Below, one piece after another: positions 32,323 through 46,500 of a stretch of 64,000 nucleotides of DNA. Under the pieces are notes generated by a model that saw only the letters and a list, made by a program, of their open reading frames with translations, searched no databases and was not told where the DNA came from. The DNA lies in the NCBI GenBank assembly GCA_963971305.1, contig OZ020306.1, forward strand, positions 68,607,022 to 68,671,021. Direction: 5' to 3'. Every line of letters starts with the position of its first letter. Within the stretch, counting starts at the first letter, position 1. The position numbers and the translations under genes are program-made. Source of the stretch: Arcuatula senhousia (Eukaryota > Mollusca > Bivalvia > Mytilida > Mytilidae).

Positions 32323-33843
32323 GTTTTGGAATTGTGATCTTGATAATTATTGCTTTGTAAGGGAAAAAAGTTAAAGGTTCATATGGTCAACAAAAGGTTA
32401 TCGTCAAAACATTTTTTTTTCTTTTTCTAATAAAACATGTAAAATTTAAACATTCACCTGAGTAGTTTTAGAAATATGATCACTGAGTCAACCTCTAAAG
32501 TTTCAGAATTTACCGTTTCAGCATTTTTTTCGTGATAAAAAATTCTGATGAAAAGGCAGTAAAAAAAACAATCGTTCTATATACATGTAGTGCAAAGCAG
32601 TTAATAGATGCATCTGTCAATCATATTTCCGTTCACTTTTCCCATACAGTGATAATGAAGTAAAATAAGCAGTTGGCTGTATACTAAAAGAGAAAAATAT
32701 TTCTAACAAAATCATTTTATTGAATGATATGGTATAAATCGAACAGATGATATGTGTAACAAAATGTAAATATATAAAATGTAAAAATCTAAGAAAGGCA
32801 GTAAAGTAAAAACAGCAGCATTGATACAAATCACAGTAGGAGATTGAATCACATTGTCTAATGTCTTTATAGTTATATTACACATCATAATATGATAAAA
32901 ATACTGAGCGATACATTTTAAAAATATTTAAAAGTAAAACAATAATAAAAAATATAACTCCACAGAAAATGAATTGAATAAGTAGTCTTCTTTATCTGAT
33001 TAAAAACTTTATAAACAGGATTGATTTAAAAAAAACTTGTATCAACGCATGATGCTATAGAAATTCGTTTTCCATTTTAATTAAATTCAACGAACAAAGT
33101 ATTTTAGATATTATTATCTGTACTTTTTGCTTCCTTCATACTGATCGAGTCATGAATGAAAGGCATAGGCATGAATTCAATTGGTTAAGAAAGGAAGATT
33201 CAATAAATTAAGTGATATTTGAAATAAAGCAAAACTATTGTTTTTAACAAAATATATTTATATAATAATATAAATATTTAATGTAACTCAATTCTTTCAA
33301 ATAAGAATACAAACAAAAGGAGAGATTTTACAACTAATCCTTTAATTGATAGTAAAAATGAGATATAAAATACTATTATGAATCTCTTGACTCAACATTA
33401 AAATTATAAATAAATATATAAACTAATCAGATCTTTTCCAGCATAAAATGAATCACTAATAGTGTTCATTGTTAAAAATAACTAAATCTTCAACTGGTGT
33501 AAAATGATAGAAGTGATATGTGAAATAACTAATACAAACTTATTTTCATTCTTCTATAACCAAACATTTTAGACAATATAAATTATCAGAACTTTTCCAG
33601 CACTCAATAATTGAATGAAATAAAATCTACAAAATTAATTGGTATATCAATGGGTGACCTGATATGTGAAATAAATAATACAAAAGTCGTTTTTTTGTAA
33701 CTTTCAAGAAAACATTTTCGATATGATATTATGATATAAATTATTATGTTTTTAATGGATTTTTTTCATAAATTTACTATTGAAAATGAGTTATTTCAGA
33801 TCTTTTCCAGTCTTGTTATTCATAAAATCAAACGTTTAAAGCA
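32323..33843. other. AT-rich region downstream of the ANKRD60-like gene
   Basis: No gene. The part next to 33844 should hold the 3' UTR of the - strand gene. Otherwise featureless to my reading. Confidence 0.4.
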
Positions 33844-34096
33844 TTATGCAGTAACCGTCCTATTAGCAAACTTTTCAATGCCTAACTCGTTCTCCTTTTG
33901 ATCCAGCCAATCCTCGTACGTCTCTCCATCACGTGTTCTACCAAGTGACCGAAGGTAAAGTCTAAAAGCGCTCGGTCCCCTCTCGATCATCCTAATTTCT
34001 TCCTTGGGCCTGGAATAGTCTACCCTCTTCTTCTCAACTTCTCTTTGAGCTAACCATGTTTCATAAGACTGACTCTTTTCCAACTCAATTCGTTTA
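33844..34096 (-). CDS. ANKRD60-like exon 8 (last)
   Basis: Acceptor CTCAACAG. Begins SKRIELEKSQSYETWLAQRE, has TYEDWLDQKENELG near the end and stops at TAA 33844-33846. The Met further upstream (34188) is in the intron. Confidence 0.8.
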
Positions 34097-37000
34097 CTGT
34101 TGAGAGTGTTTAAATGATTATTAAATTGAAAGCGGTAGTGTGAAACAAATATAAGGAGAAGAAAACGTATTAAACAAAATTCATTCATTTGTCTGTGATT
34201 AAATGAAACTATACATTTCTTATATTAAAAAGTAACCTGTCTGACACAAAAGTCAACAAACAATATTGACCCGCTTTTTAACCATCTTTAAAGCATTTTG
34301 TGCGGTATTGTCCTAAAATATTGTTACTATATCAATATTTTGTTCGTTTTTTTTCCTTCTTCTATTTTGATGTTAGTGTGTATTTGAACCTCATGGTAAT
34401 GCTACTGGGCAAATTTGAATCCACGGGGATCAGGATTCCTGCAGAATCTTACTAGGGCAAATCTGGATATCTCAATTTCTCTGGGAAGAAATTGGAATTC
34501 CGATTTACACTCGATTATATTCAGGGCAAATCACAATTCCAATTTGTCCTACTAAGACAAATGGAATCCCGATTTGTTCAGGGGGATTCCGGATTCCAAT
34601 TTGCCCTGTAACTTTAAGACCGATCTGTTAAATAAATAATCGTTTTGATCATTTGAGGGGTAAAGCATTTAAAAGTCTAGGTGAGCTAAACAGTGCTTGC
34701 ATATGCTTCATAGGCACAACATAGTTATAAGAACAGAGACTATCCAAGAAACAAAGTTGTCATACTAGTACATAATAACGAAGGAAAATAAAATAAAAGT
34801 GACTATGTAAATCTGGCACACTGTAGAAGCTAGTGATATACGATGCCTGCTACAAATACCAGATTATAGTAAGATTTCGTATAGGAAAAGCACTATAAGT
34901 TTAGCATAAAACACTATATATTGTAGTTAAAGTGTATAGATAAGCATATGTAAAGAAGATAGTTTTAGTAAACTTGATTTCGAATTCTGAAGTTTAATGT
35001 GAGGTGTGTATGTTCTCTATAGTCACTGTGATAAAATCTTTTGTTCTTTAAGCCTTTTAATTCATATAAACTCTGCATCATCATTGATATCAAAATTTTC
35101 TTGCATTCTACACGTTATAATTATTATTTTCAAGCACCATTTTATAGCCAATAAATCTTTTGAAGCCATTTTTTAGTTTTACCTTATCCAAACTGAATAT
35201 TTTCTATTTTCTCTAAGGCATAACCTTATCAAATCAAAAAAAAATCTGTCAAAAAATTGCCAGAAAGTTACAGGACATAGGTGAGCAAAACACCTGAAAT
35301 CGAATCCCACAGTATTGGGAATCAATGCTGGTGCTGCATACCAAATCAAGAAGCTGTGATTAGTAGTTGCCGAGAAGGCTGATACCAAAATTATTTTCCC
35401 GCCTTCACGCCGCCCTATGTTGACCATTTTATAACCCGGTTTTCAACTCTGTGAAATCCGACCAATAATAACAACACAGATGTAGAAATAGAGGTTGAAG
35501 ACGCAAAGTGAAGTGACTATAGATAACAAGTGGTAGGTCTATTATTCATCAGATTTAAGATCTAGAGGAAAGGAAACTACACCTATGTATGAACATCACT
35601 AGGTTTTTCTAAGCTTACCTTTCTCTATAAAAATAAAATAAGGATGTGATGAGGAAGGCAGGGCATATATATCACATTATATACAGGAAAAAATTCAAAG
35701 CAACGTAGACTTCGTAAATTGCAGGGACTTTAATACAGTATTATCATGACAAAAAGGGTTATTAAGGACTGTAGCGGATACTTTTGAAAAACATAATTTT
35801 TGGTGTGCATGTCATAAATTATTTTTAACTGTTAAAGGTAATGTAAAATATCAAAAAGAATTTTCAGAGGGAAAACAATGGTTTAAATCTATTCCATTGC
35901 AACAAAAAGATATATAGATAATACAATATATTAATAGGAAAAGTTTTCACCGGATAGAATATTGTTATAATTGTGTCTTCAAATCTGAAGAGCATGAACA
36001 GATGCTCATTCTATAACCTTCTCGATCAGACATACAATATAATAATAATGGTAATAGTAAAATGATTGGAACATTGTTACTTATAAAGACAATTAAATTG
36101 TTTGAAGTGCAGTTTGACAATGGATTGTGCAGTAGACAGAATATAGTATACAAGGTGCACTACATTACTTACTCCTCAAGTTTTCTGTGGAAATATGATA
36201 CAGAAATACATTGATAAAATATTCAGTTTCATTTTTGTTTTTACAAACATATAAGTAAGATTGATCTTTACTGTTGCAGTAATTTATTTCAATAATTGCC
36301 AATGATTTCGTAAAATCGTATGATCTTACTGTCACGGTGCAGAACATTGCTTAAACTTCAGGGTGCTGAACAATTTTAAAACGAGGAAGAAGCAATTGAA
36401 CAAGAACAGGGCTTAGCATAATTTGTTCTCAACTCTCAACAGAATAGTTAAAAACAGTGTATGAAATAAGATTACTCCAAAACTGTAATTAAATTATGAA
36501 AAAAAACAGTAGATTGTATATATTTGAAAGAACGCTCTCGCCTGGCATGTTTCTTCTTCACCAAACCTCAGTTTGATAGACAAGAATAAAATAACCACAA
36601 ATTTACTTGCTTTACATTCATTCTACTTACAAATAGTAATTGTGTATATCATTTTTTTTAAATACGTGTATATATATATATTCTATTGGTACATGTATCA
36701 TTTACAAAATTAAGTCAGTTATCAAAATGTAAGTACATATGATCATGTGAGCGACCTAACAATAGTTTTTTTTGCTTCATTATAAACTCTTTATTGAAAA
36801 AAAGTCTTATCTTTTCCCCTTCATGGTATCAAAGAGCACAGAAAATTATCTTCATGCATACATGTATCCTCATGTGATGCACTTCATCCGTGTAGAGTTT
36901 CATTAAAATCTGTAAAGCGGTTAAAAAGGATTTGTGCTTACGAAATAAGTGAACAAATAGACAGACACATTGATGCCTATACAGCCCTAACTATTTCTGT

Positions 37001-37508
37001 GGTAAGTATAATATGTTAAGATATATCTTAATAATAGTGGGGATGTGTCCACTTTGAAGCAAGTCCACAACAGGAGAGATAAAAAACTAGACAAACAATT
37101 TAAGGTTAATGAGGAAACCTGACTCTGAAAATATATGCTCATTAAAAATCTAATTTTATTGCCTTAAATTTCAAATAATGTTGATATCTTTCATATAAAA
37201 CTAAAATAAAGATAGGTCACCAGGCTTGTTTTTCCCATATAAGGGTTCAAAGTTTGACTAAACTACAATGGCATATTTAGATGAGCTTGATCACATGACA
37301 CATGTCCTCATTAACCTTAATACAACAACATACCTCTCTTCTTCCTCCTGTTTTTCTCTTTCTTTCTTCGCCTTTATAACGTCCAAAGCCTGCTGTTCGT
37401 GTGTTTTCTTCTTTAGAAGCCACTCATCGTAGGACGAAGGCTGTCGCCTGTAACAAAATGGATAGGTTAGCTCAGTTTATTGATCTAATGGAACGCAAAA
37501 AAAAAGAA

Positions 37509-37556
<48 letters not shown>

Positions 37557-40500
37557 AAAAAAGAAAGAAACAAACAAAAAAAAAAATCAAGCGAAGAAGA
37601 AAAAAAAATGAAAAAGAGTTAACTGTTTATGTTCAAGTATTAAATAAGTACCGGTATATAATAGACATTTACTAAAAATAATGCCAGCTCAGTCCATTTA
37701 TCTGATGGCGTGAAAAAAAAAGAGAAAAAAATGAAATGGGGTTAACAACTAACAATCAAGGAATAGGAATAAAAAAAACCACAGACAAAATAACAAAAAA
37801 TGTCACATCATGATAAATACCACACATGAATAATCTAATAGCTCGTGAAATCAAAATTCATTGCATTTATTTAATCTTTATTTAATAATTTTTGATATAC
37901 GAAAATGATTCATGACATGCAAATATGGAAGGTTAATTTTAAACGGCCTTTTTAAGCATAAATTCTAACAATGCATCAGAATTTTTTTTATTTTTATGCG
38001 GGCTGAAATGCTTGGGAGTTAAACGTTAACAATTTCAGACCCCAACATAAATTCACAGTAAATATATACTTTTCCCAGAAGAAGGTGGATAAGGATTAAA
38101 GACAGCTGATAAACTTGTTATTTTCTGTCTTCTACAAACCATGGTGTTATCGAACCTAACGTGTAGCCGCTTTCCAATATGATATTGCATAATTGATTGT
38201 GATTTCGATTCCCTCCCTAGCCCTTAAAGCAAATCGTGACAATCTATTTCCCACAAACTTATATACATTGACACATTTTACACCTCATTATTGGGTCCTG
38301 ACAAAATATTCTGCTCAGGACCAAGTTAAGAAATGATAACGAATAGATGAAATGATAACGAATAGATGCACATACAAAATACTAAAGCGAGTATAAAAAC
38401 GGTAAGTTTGGTAATGCTGTTTATACATATTTCAAGGAGCTACCGCTGATCAGCAGCATTTGATTCAAAATGCCACCTCTTTTAATATCTTGAAGTTCAA
38501 AATCTTATGACGTTTGTTTCATTCTTATGATTATTCATCTGACATTGTTTTTAAAAATAGTGGTTTGTTAGGCGAAACGATCTCGTCACTTTTAAAAAAA
38601 ATGAATTTTAGATGTTGTAAAATACTTAAATCGAAAGTCTTTTGTCAAAATGAGTTGACCTTTAATGCAGCTTTTTCAATCTTATCTTTTTGTAATAAAT
38701 AAAAATAACAACAAAGTCCCAGACAATAAATTTTGCTACGCCTGACGCACGTTTCGTCTATTCAAGACTCATCAGAGGCGCTCTACCAAAAATATTGAAA
38801 ATGCCAAATAATATATGATTATGAAGATCATAGAACAATAAAACCAAAAATACCAAACTGGGGAACCAAATTATTACTAAGATGATCAATCTATGTCTGG
38901 GGTAGGAAGAACTTTAGGGTTTAGAAAATTTTGAAATTTAAACGGATAATTTAAAGCTTTGATGTGTTCTCCAACACAAAAATGTTGGTGCCAGAGCGGG
39001 CTGACCTCGGGGAATTAAAACTCCACCAGAAGTACTAACCTTCACGTGTGTTCGAAATAAAAATAACAACAAAGTCCATGTAAGCTATCAAATTCCGTTT
39101 TAACTTCTTATTGCTTTGCTCTCAAAATACCGATAAGTACATGCAATTCAAGATTACAAAAACTTTAATGAATTTTCTGAAGCTGTGGACAAATTCAGCA
39201 TTTCATTTGATTAAAATAAATACAACAGTGTATCGAACCCAATTTACTAGGATACAGGTGCACAGATTCAAACGTTCGTGCCTCCCTAGGTGCTACAGTG
39301 CTAAAATGATAAATGCTACTGTGTCGACAAAGATGACCAGTATATGGATTTGTGCATTTTGATAATAGAAGGGACTTTACGGTAAAACGACGATATACCG
39401 ATAAAATTTACCTGCACAGTGAAAAAAATGTCAAATCGTGGTGAAATGCGACGTCATAAGTAATGTTTACAAAACGAAGTCAGAGACATCTATGCATTGC
39501 AATTTTTCGAAGGAATTTTGTGTTCAGTTTTTGGTCATAATTTGGATAAACATAAACATTGCCTAAACGTAAAAAAATGCAATAGAATCAAACTAAACTT
39601 GGGGTTGCGTTTCACGACGTTCAGTCGGATTTTTCAGTGTACAGGTTAATTTAGTATCATATGTGTCCTAAAATTAGTTGATATCAAGAAAAAAAAGAGG
39701 GGTTATCAAAAATCGAGAAATGATCAGCAAAGCATCTCGTCACTTTAAGAACTTTTAAAAAAAGTTTGATAGATAATTCTAGAATATGAGAAGTCATTTT
39801 AAACTGTTTGAATTTGATGCACCTATATCAATTTATTATCTTTTGATACAGCGAGGAAAAAAAATTATAAACAAGTTTTTAATATTATTTCAGAGTTTGG
39901 CTTTTAATAGTGCCGTGTGGAGGTCGTAGAAAGCTTCCCCGTGCTTCAGTTGTATGCTCTTATATATTTTCGAGTACTGGAATATGTGTTGGAAAGACAA
40001 AGTTTACATATTTCCAAATTTGACAACGTTTGGCTGTTACTTCAAAAATTGATAAATTTATCTGTTTGGTCATTGTTGTAGTATTTTTTGGCAATTTTTT
40101 TTTTTTTATCAAATTTAATATTCTACCGGTTTTCCAAGTTTTCCTCTACTCCTAGCGTGTCTGATGAAGGTTAATCCAGAAAAGCGCTTCACACGCAGTG
40201 AAATTTTGCTTTTGTACATTTATTAAAATCATTTCAATATGTGCATCGTGTCTTTTTGGCACATATTCCATATTCTTTCGTTTTTAATATACAGTTTATA
40301 AAATACACCATTAACATTTTTGCTTAAACTTCTTATTGCTTTGATCTCTAATTTAATATGTCCCGTTCTTGTTGGTGTTTACTGGTTTTGTCTCTGCCCT
40401 TTCAGACTTTTGACATTCGGATACCCCATTGGTACCTCTGCTTCTTACTGTCAAATAAATGCAAATTAAATGGTTGCATAAATGTTAAAGATTGTTTGAA

Positions 40501-43500
40501 AATTTAAGTTGTGTGCAAATTCAATATTCAATTTGATTAAAATTAATTCCACCGTGTATTGAACGCAATATTCCAATGCACTGCTGCATACATATCAAGC
40601 GATTATTTCTCCAAAGATAATTCAGTGCTTAATAATTGATGTTTCTATGTTCATACAGAGTTTATTGCAACAGTTACCAGTATTGTTAACCTTAAATATG
40701 GATCCGTGGATAAATTAATTATAATAAATAATAAACCATTGAAAAGTCCCAATAGACTAAGATTTATCAGAGGCGGATCCAGAAATTCTGAAAAGAGGGG
40801 GCCCGGTTTGGTCACGCTTCAATGATTTCTATATATTCAACCAATATTTTCCTCCAAAAGGGGGGGCGAGCCCCCCAGGCCACCCCCTGGATCCGCCTAT
40901 GTTTATGTTGAAATCAGTGTTGTGATGAGAAATCTTTAAAGAAAAGAAGAGTTTCTGAATTTTCACCTTCCATGGTAAATCTGCAACTTTCATTATACTC
41001 AAGTCAATTTTGTAAAAACAAATTACATAAAAACTTGTATATTTAACTGAGCAGAAAACATTTGTAAACTATAATAAGTGTATATGTTACAGTAAATTCG
41101 TGTAATCAGTAAATACGTAAATTTCCTAAAACTGTCAGTAAATTCATGTATTTACTGTGTGATTTAGTAAATACATGTATTTCCTGAATTGACCAGTAAA
41201 TACATGTATTTTCTGATTTTTCTTGCACATTTTACACGTATTTACTGGACAAGGTTGGTGACATCAAATGTAGTATCTAACTTCAATTTTAGGTTTAAAA
41301 CATCAAAATTTGATGATGCTTAACATTTATTAAGGGCTTTATGAGATTTTACAAGCCTTTTTGGTAATAATGCTTAATATATTTTTATAGTACGCTTTGT
41401 GAAACCCTTTTATTTTTAAAAAGTGGTGAAGAACAACACTAATAATGTGCAGCGGCGCTAAGTCTGACGTTGAAGAATCCTACTGCAGGCCACGATAAGA
41501 GTAGGTCCCACAGGATCCCATGTAGGAGGCATGATTACTTCCAATATCCTCCACCTCATCATCATTCATGTTCATTTTGTCATCCCTTACATGTTCATAT
41601 CCCTGATATTCAAACTCGTGCTGCTAGTTTCTGTCTGATTTTGTTTATGAATGAAATAATGTCTAACAAAATGAAACAAACAACAATTTACTTTTTTCAA
41701 AATCAGGTTGAATTAGAAACAATGGATATTATCCATAAGTAAGTGAGTTAGTTGGTGTTCTACATCCTTGCAACACTATATAATTTATTTAAAGACGATG
41801 AACATGAAAAAATGATATAAATGCAACCATGAAAATATGTTGGAAACATAGGAACAATAAATTATAAGAGCGGTACAGGGGAAAGGGCGGAAAATTCAAC
41901 CTATGTGGTGCACTATACTTGGCACGCAGTCCACTAAGCCAATAATTAAGGCATCTTTAACGTCCATGAAACTGAAACTGACGACCGCCGCCCTATTCAG
42001 CCTCCTAGGAAAAAACTTGGTCAATTAATCGGAACTATTAACCACAAAGAATTGAAAATGTTGAAAAAATGTACAATTCACCAAAATGTTACATTTGTGA
42101 AGAATAGTAAAATGCTAATAACATTGTTTTTGTATTAACTTTATAACAAATTTGACACAGAAAATAATAATCTACAAAGTTTTATCTTCCAAAATAAGCA
42201 TCAGTAAAAACGTTAAAGATGCCTTAATTATTATACAGATAATAATGAGGCATGTGTCTTAATCACTAGTTTGTATGTTTGTATGTGTATATAATTGTAA
42301 TTGTATTGGTAACAATCCTGTATTTGGATTTTAGACCAAATAAAATTCTGTTCTGTTCTGTTCTGTTCTGTTCTGTAAAAACGTGTAAAATCTCTTCAAA
42401 ATTTCAGGAAATTCATGTATTTACTGACCAGTTTTAGAAAATACATGTATTTACTGGGTGCCTTAGTAAATTCACGTATTTACTAAATTTCAGTAAATAC
42501 GCGTATTTACTGATTACACATATTTACTGTAACATATACATATTCAAAAAGTAATAACTTATTCACAATTTTTTATCATTAAAATTGTGACAGGTAATAC
42601 CTTACAAAAGAGTGTATTCCTTGTAGTATTTAGTGTAAGTGTAGCTAGACAGCTGTTTGTGTGTTAAGCAAACATAGGCAGATCCAGGGGGCCTGGGGGC
42701 CCGGGTCCCCCTTTTAGAGAAGAAATCTGGTTAAATAAATAGGAAATCATTGAAGCGTGACCAAAGCAGGCCCTCTCTTATCCCAGTCAGTGGGCCCCCT
42801 CTTTTCAGAATTTCTGAATCCCCCACTGGCAGACCTTTTGTGATATCATGCAATGTATAAAGTTTTATTGAGGGAAATAATATTTCAAACAAGTGTGGCC
42901 ACTAAAAGTATGTCTCGCCTGCCGGTACCATCACTAAAATCATCTACCTAAGATTTCATTTCTTTACATAAACATAAAAAGTGTCCATATACTCAATATC
43001 AGACGCCTAGCTTTAATACTTTTCTAGCAATTCATTGTCCACAAAAGTTTTACAAAAAAGTTTGCAGCCTGAAAAAAAGAGCTAAGTTCACAGAGTCAAT
43101 GGAGTGTGAAAATGGGGTCAGGGTCACACGGCATGGTGACAGTTGCATAGAACATGACCTCAACTGTCTGTTTAGCCAATATCAGATGCCAAGCTATTAT
43201 ACTTTTTCAGCAATTCATCGTCCACAAAAGTATTACAAAACATTTAATGGCCCGAAAAAAAACCTAAGTTCACAGAGTCACTGGAGCATGAATATGATGT
43301 CAAGGTCACACGGCATGGTGACAGTTGCATAGACCATAACCTGATCTGTCTGTATACAAAATATCATATGCCTAGCTATTATACTTTTCCAGCAAATCAT
43401 TGTCAACAAAAGTCTTACAAAAACGTTTACGCCGCCGACGCCGGAAAATAATACCTATGTCTCGCCTTCCGCGACTATTCGTCGCAGGCGAGACAAAAAT

Positions 43501-46500
43501 GCCGGGCAAAAATGATTAAACTGGATATAAGTGTACAAAACACAGTTGTCATTTTAGGATGATTTCTTGGGTGAAATGCAGTGGGGAAATGTTTTAGGTG
43601 ATCAACATGTTATTGACGGTGAACTTGTGGACATGCAATTTGATGTGAAACATATGAACAATCTCATACAACTCCATGCAATAACAACCGTCTTGTGTAC
43701 TTACAATGTATGCTTGACTATTCTCCTTCGACTGAAATAAATTCTAGTAAATCAAGCAACATTCTATGGCATGTACTTAAGTTCAGTTCATTTTAGTTTT
43801 GCTACTTTTTGACACACATTTAACTCATTTTAGCATGAATGTACTAGGTTAGAAAAATCAAATGACAAAATGAAAGTTGATTTAGACAGACAATTTGACA
43901 GACATGCAACAAGAAATGCAACGAGAAGAGAAAAATCGACAAAGAAGCTTGAAAAATAAAACAGATATAGATTTAACACAACAATAAGGACTGCTGCGTG
44001 AACTTTTTAAAATTTCACTGAGGATGAAAACAAGCGACATAGATGTAGACGCTATAGCATGTTGTGGCAATGACTTACCCTGATCTTGGTTTGGCTCTTT
44101 CCTCTCTGATGACCGGTAACCTCAAGGACTCTAGTATAAACAAAGATACAGGTATTAGTTTAATCTAGATAGTTGGTATTCTAAGATGATTATCTTTCTA
44201 AAGCCCAAAAGCGAAGTGTTACTGTTCATTAAGGAAACGATGAAAGAATTGAATTTTCCAATTTGGGATGGCAACACAGCAAACGAACATCTATGACAAA
44301 CGACGTCTTGAGACAGATTTGCGTCTTGAGACATGCCAAATAGACAAAAATTATGTCCATAAGACATATAGAGCAACGATTTGCGCCCCAAAAACTTATG
44401 TAAAGAAAGACATTGGTGATCACTAATCACAATACAGCCCAACATTTTTTCTTTGTGTAAGTTTAGAAGTTTAAAGTGATCAAAAAGTTTTTTTTATTCA
44501 TTTCATGCTTTATTGCAGCAAAAAAGCTATACTAACCATCCTCTTCCTCATCAAAGCCCACGACCTCATACTCTTCCTCTCGACCTTCACCACTCCCGTA
44601 TAACCTCTCCTTCGTCAATTCAAGGGGATGCTTCGTCCGTCTCGGGGAATTTAACCGTGTTCCTTCGTATTCCGCGGGCGGAAGAATATTCGTGAAATAA
44701 AGCTGACATTGCCCCCCCTTAAGCCACACGGGGAAGGCGGAGTCATTGAACTGATGCGCCATTCGTTTAGGCTCTGCACTTTTCTTAGTTTGTTTTGCTC
44801 GCTGTTGCCACCGGAACAAGAATAAGTGGCGTTCACATGTTTTGTCTTTATTGTATTTTGCTGCAATTGTTAATGCGTCGTTCCCATCTACATCTCTTGC
44901 AGCTAAATCTGAACCTGGATTCAAAATCAAATAGAGCGTCAATATACTTTTGAACATCAATCAAATGTGCTGAATTATTTTAAAGGTTTTCCGTTCTACT
45001 ACTTTTTCATAGACAGAGTAAGGGATGTTTATCAAGACTCGTCTAACTAAAAACAAACAAAGGAAAATGTTTCAAAAATACGACAGGTTAAATTAGTATT
45101 GTACGATGTAGAAAGAATTTAAGTCAAATAGCATTATATGCATTGTACATAAAAGACCAAATCATACCACTTTCAAGTAGGACATCGACAATCTTAGACT
45201 GCCCTTGGGCTGAGGCTACGTGGAGAGCTGTCCGACCAGCAGGAGTTGTTGCCGTCAAACTAGCACCTGTAAAGAACATCAATTTAGCATTGCTTTTTGT
45301 AGTTTGTCTAAAGAAAATGAAAATGATACAGGGACAAAGAACAGTGAATATTGGACTACGACATCGCTGAACAAGGGTTTTTAATATATTTTAGAAATGT
45401 GCGTGTGTCATTTGACTTAAACAGATGAAGAGGGGGGGGGGGGGTCCCGAAACTTGTAAACGATGGTTACACTTTCAGTTCCATGGGGATAAAAGAGGGA
45501 GTTTTAGCTTAGTTTAGCCAAAAATTACTACAAAATTTTAGATTGAAATCATCAAATGGGTGTTTCCAAACTTCAAAGCATTCCCAAATACACCATTGTG
45601 TTATGCAATTTATTCATTTGATCAACGGGAACAACACAGTAAATACCTTTTACAAGTTTCAAGTGTCCCTATACTTGAATTTGCGGAAAGATGCTTTCAA
45701 TAAAATATCAAAGTCCGCTTCCGGAACAAAATTAAGAGACAAACGACATCTGTCACATCTTATAAATGAATTTACTTAAAATGATATCGATATTGATTAT
45801 CTTTGCAAAATGAATATGATACCCAAGTCAGAATTGAGGTTATTAGTAAATGGCATGTAAGTTCACTTGGTTAACACTGATGAATATGAAGTCACCTATA
45901 TCTCTATTCTCGAAATGTTTGAAAGACTTGATTCAGACTAATTATATTGCAAAAGATGAGATGACGTGTTCAAGATATGTCAAAATAACAAAATTAATTA
46001 ATGTACTGTTCGTTTTAGTCACCAACCATCGTCGGAAACCCACGGGAGATTACGTCCTACAATGTACCTCCATGATGGAGGAGGTAGGACGTAATCTCCC
46101 GTGGGTTTCCGACAATGGTCGCCTACCAGCATCAATCAATCGTTTGACTAGCTTTTCGTGACCTCTGTGACTGGCTATGAAAAGAGCGACGAAAGCTCGT
46201 TCCTCTATCCAAGGTCGTCGCTGTTTCTTCGTCATGTAATCACTCTGTGGTGTTTTATATGTTGTGTTCATGGTAACTCCAAGACTAAATACCTGCAACC
46301 AATTCCATTAACTATTAATCAAAATACTTGTACCTGTTATATGAAATAGTTATGCATGAGGCTTATAAATTATGTGGTACATACAAAACAACACGGAAGA
46401 GATTGATATCTCATTTAGAAATTATATTTAAATTAAAGGTATTTGCAGAGTGGGTCCCACTGTACAAATTTGTTCGAACATTACACAAGCTGAAAAAGAC

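Larger units (their letters stand above)
41079..42540. mobile_element. 1.46-kb foldback-type element
   Basis: Long inverted ends begin TGTATATGTTACAGTAAAT (41079) and its complement ends at 42540. Each arm is made of reiterated palindromic words of the type CAGTAAATACATGTATTTAC. The middle holds a SINE-like copy (41738-42005) and no gene. The target duplication is unresolved because the outer sequence is itself palindromic. Confidence 0.75.

Noticed and set aside
33844..34188. Separate 114-residue gene starting MNEFCLIRF
   Set aside because: The first 30 residues are intron; the acceptor CTCAACAG at 34098-34097 joins the rest in phase to exon 7.
37401..37622. Lys/Glu-rich small protein
   Set aside because: It is a translation of the (GAAA)n microsatellite on the strand opposite exon 7 of the ANKRD60-like gene.
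46050..46298. Single-exon ankyrin protein ending in the hairpin
   Set aside because: Its last 25 codons read through the exon 3 donor into the intronic inverted repeat; the donor at 46127 joins exon 4 in phase.
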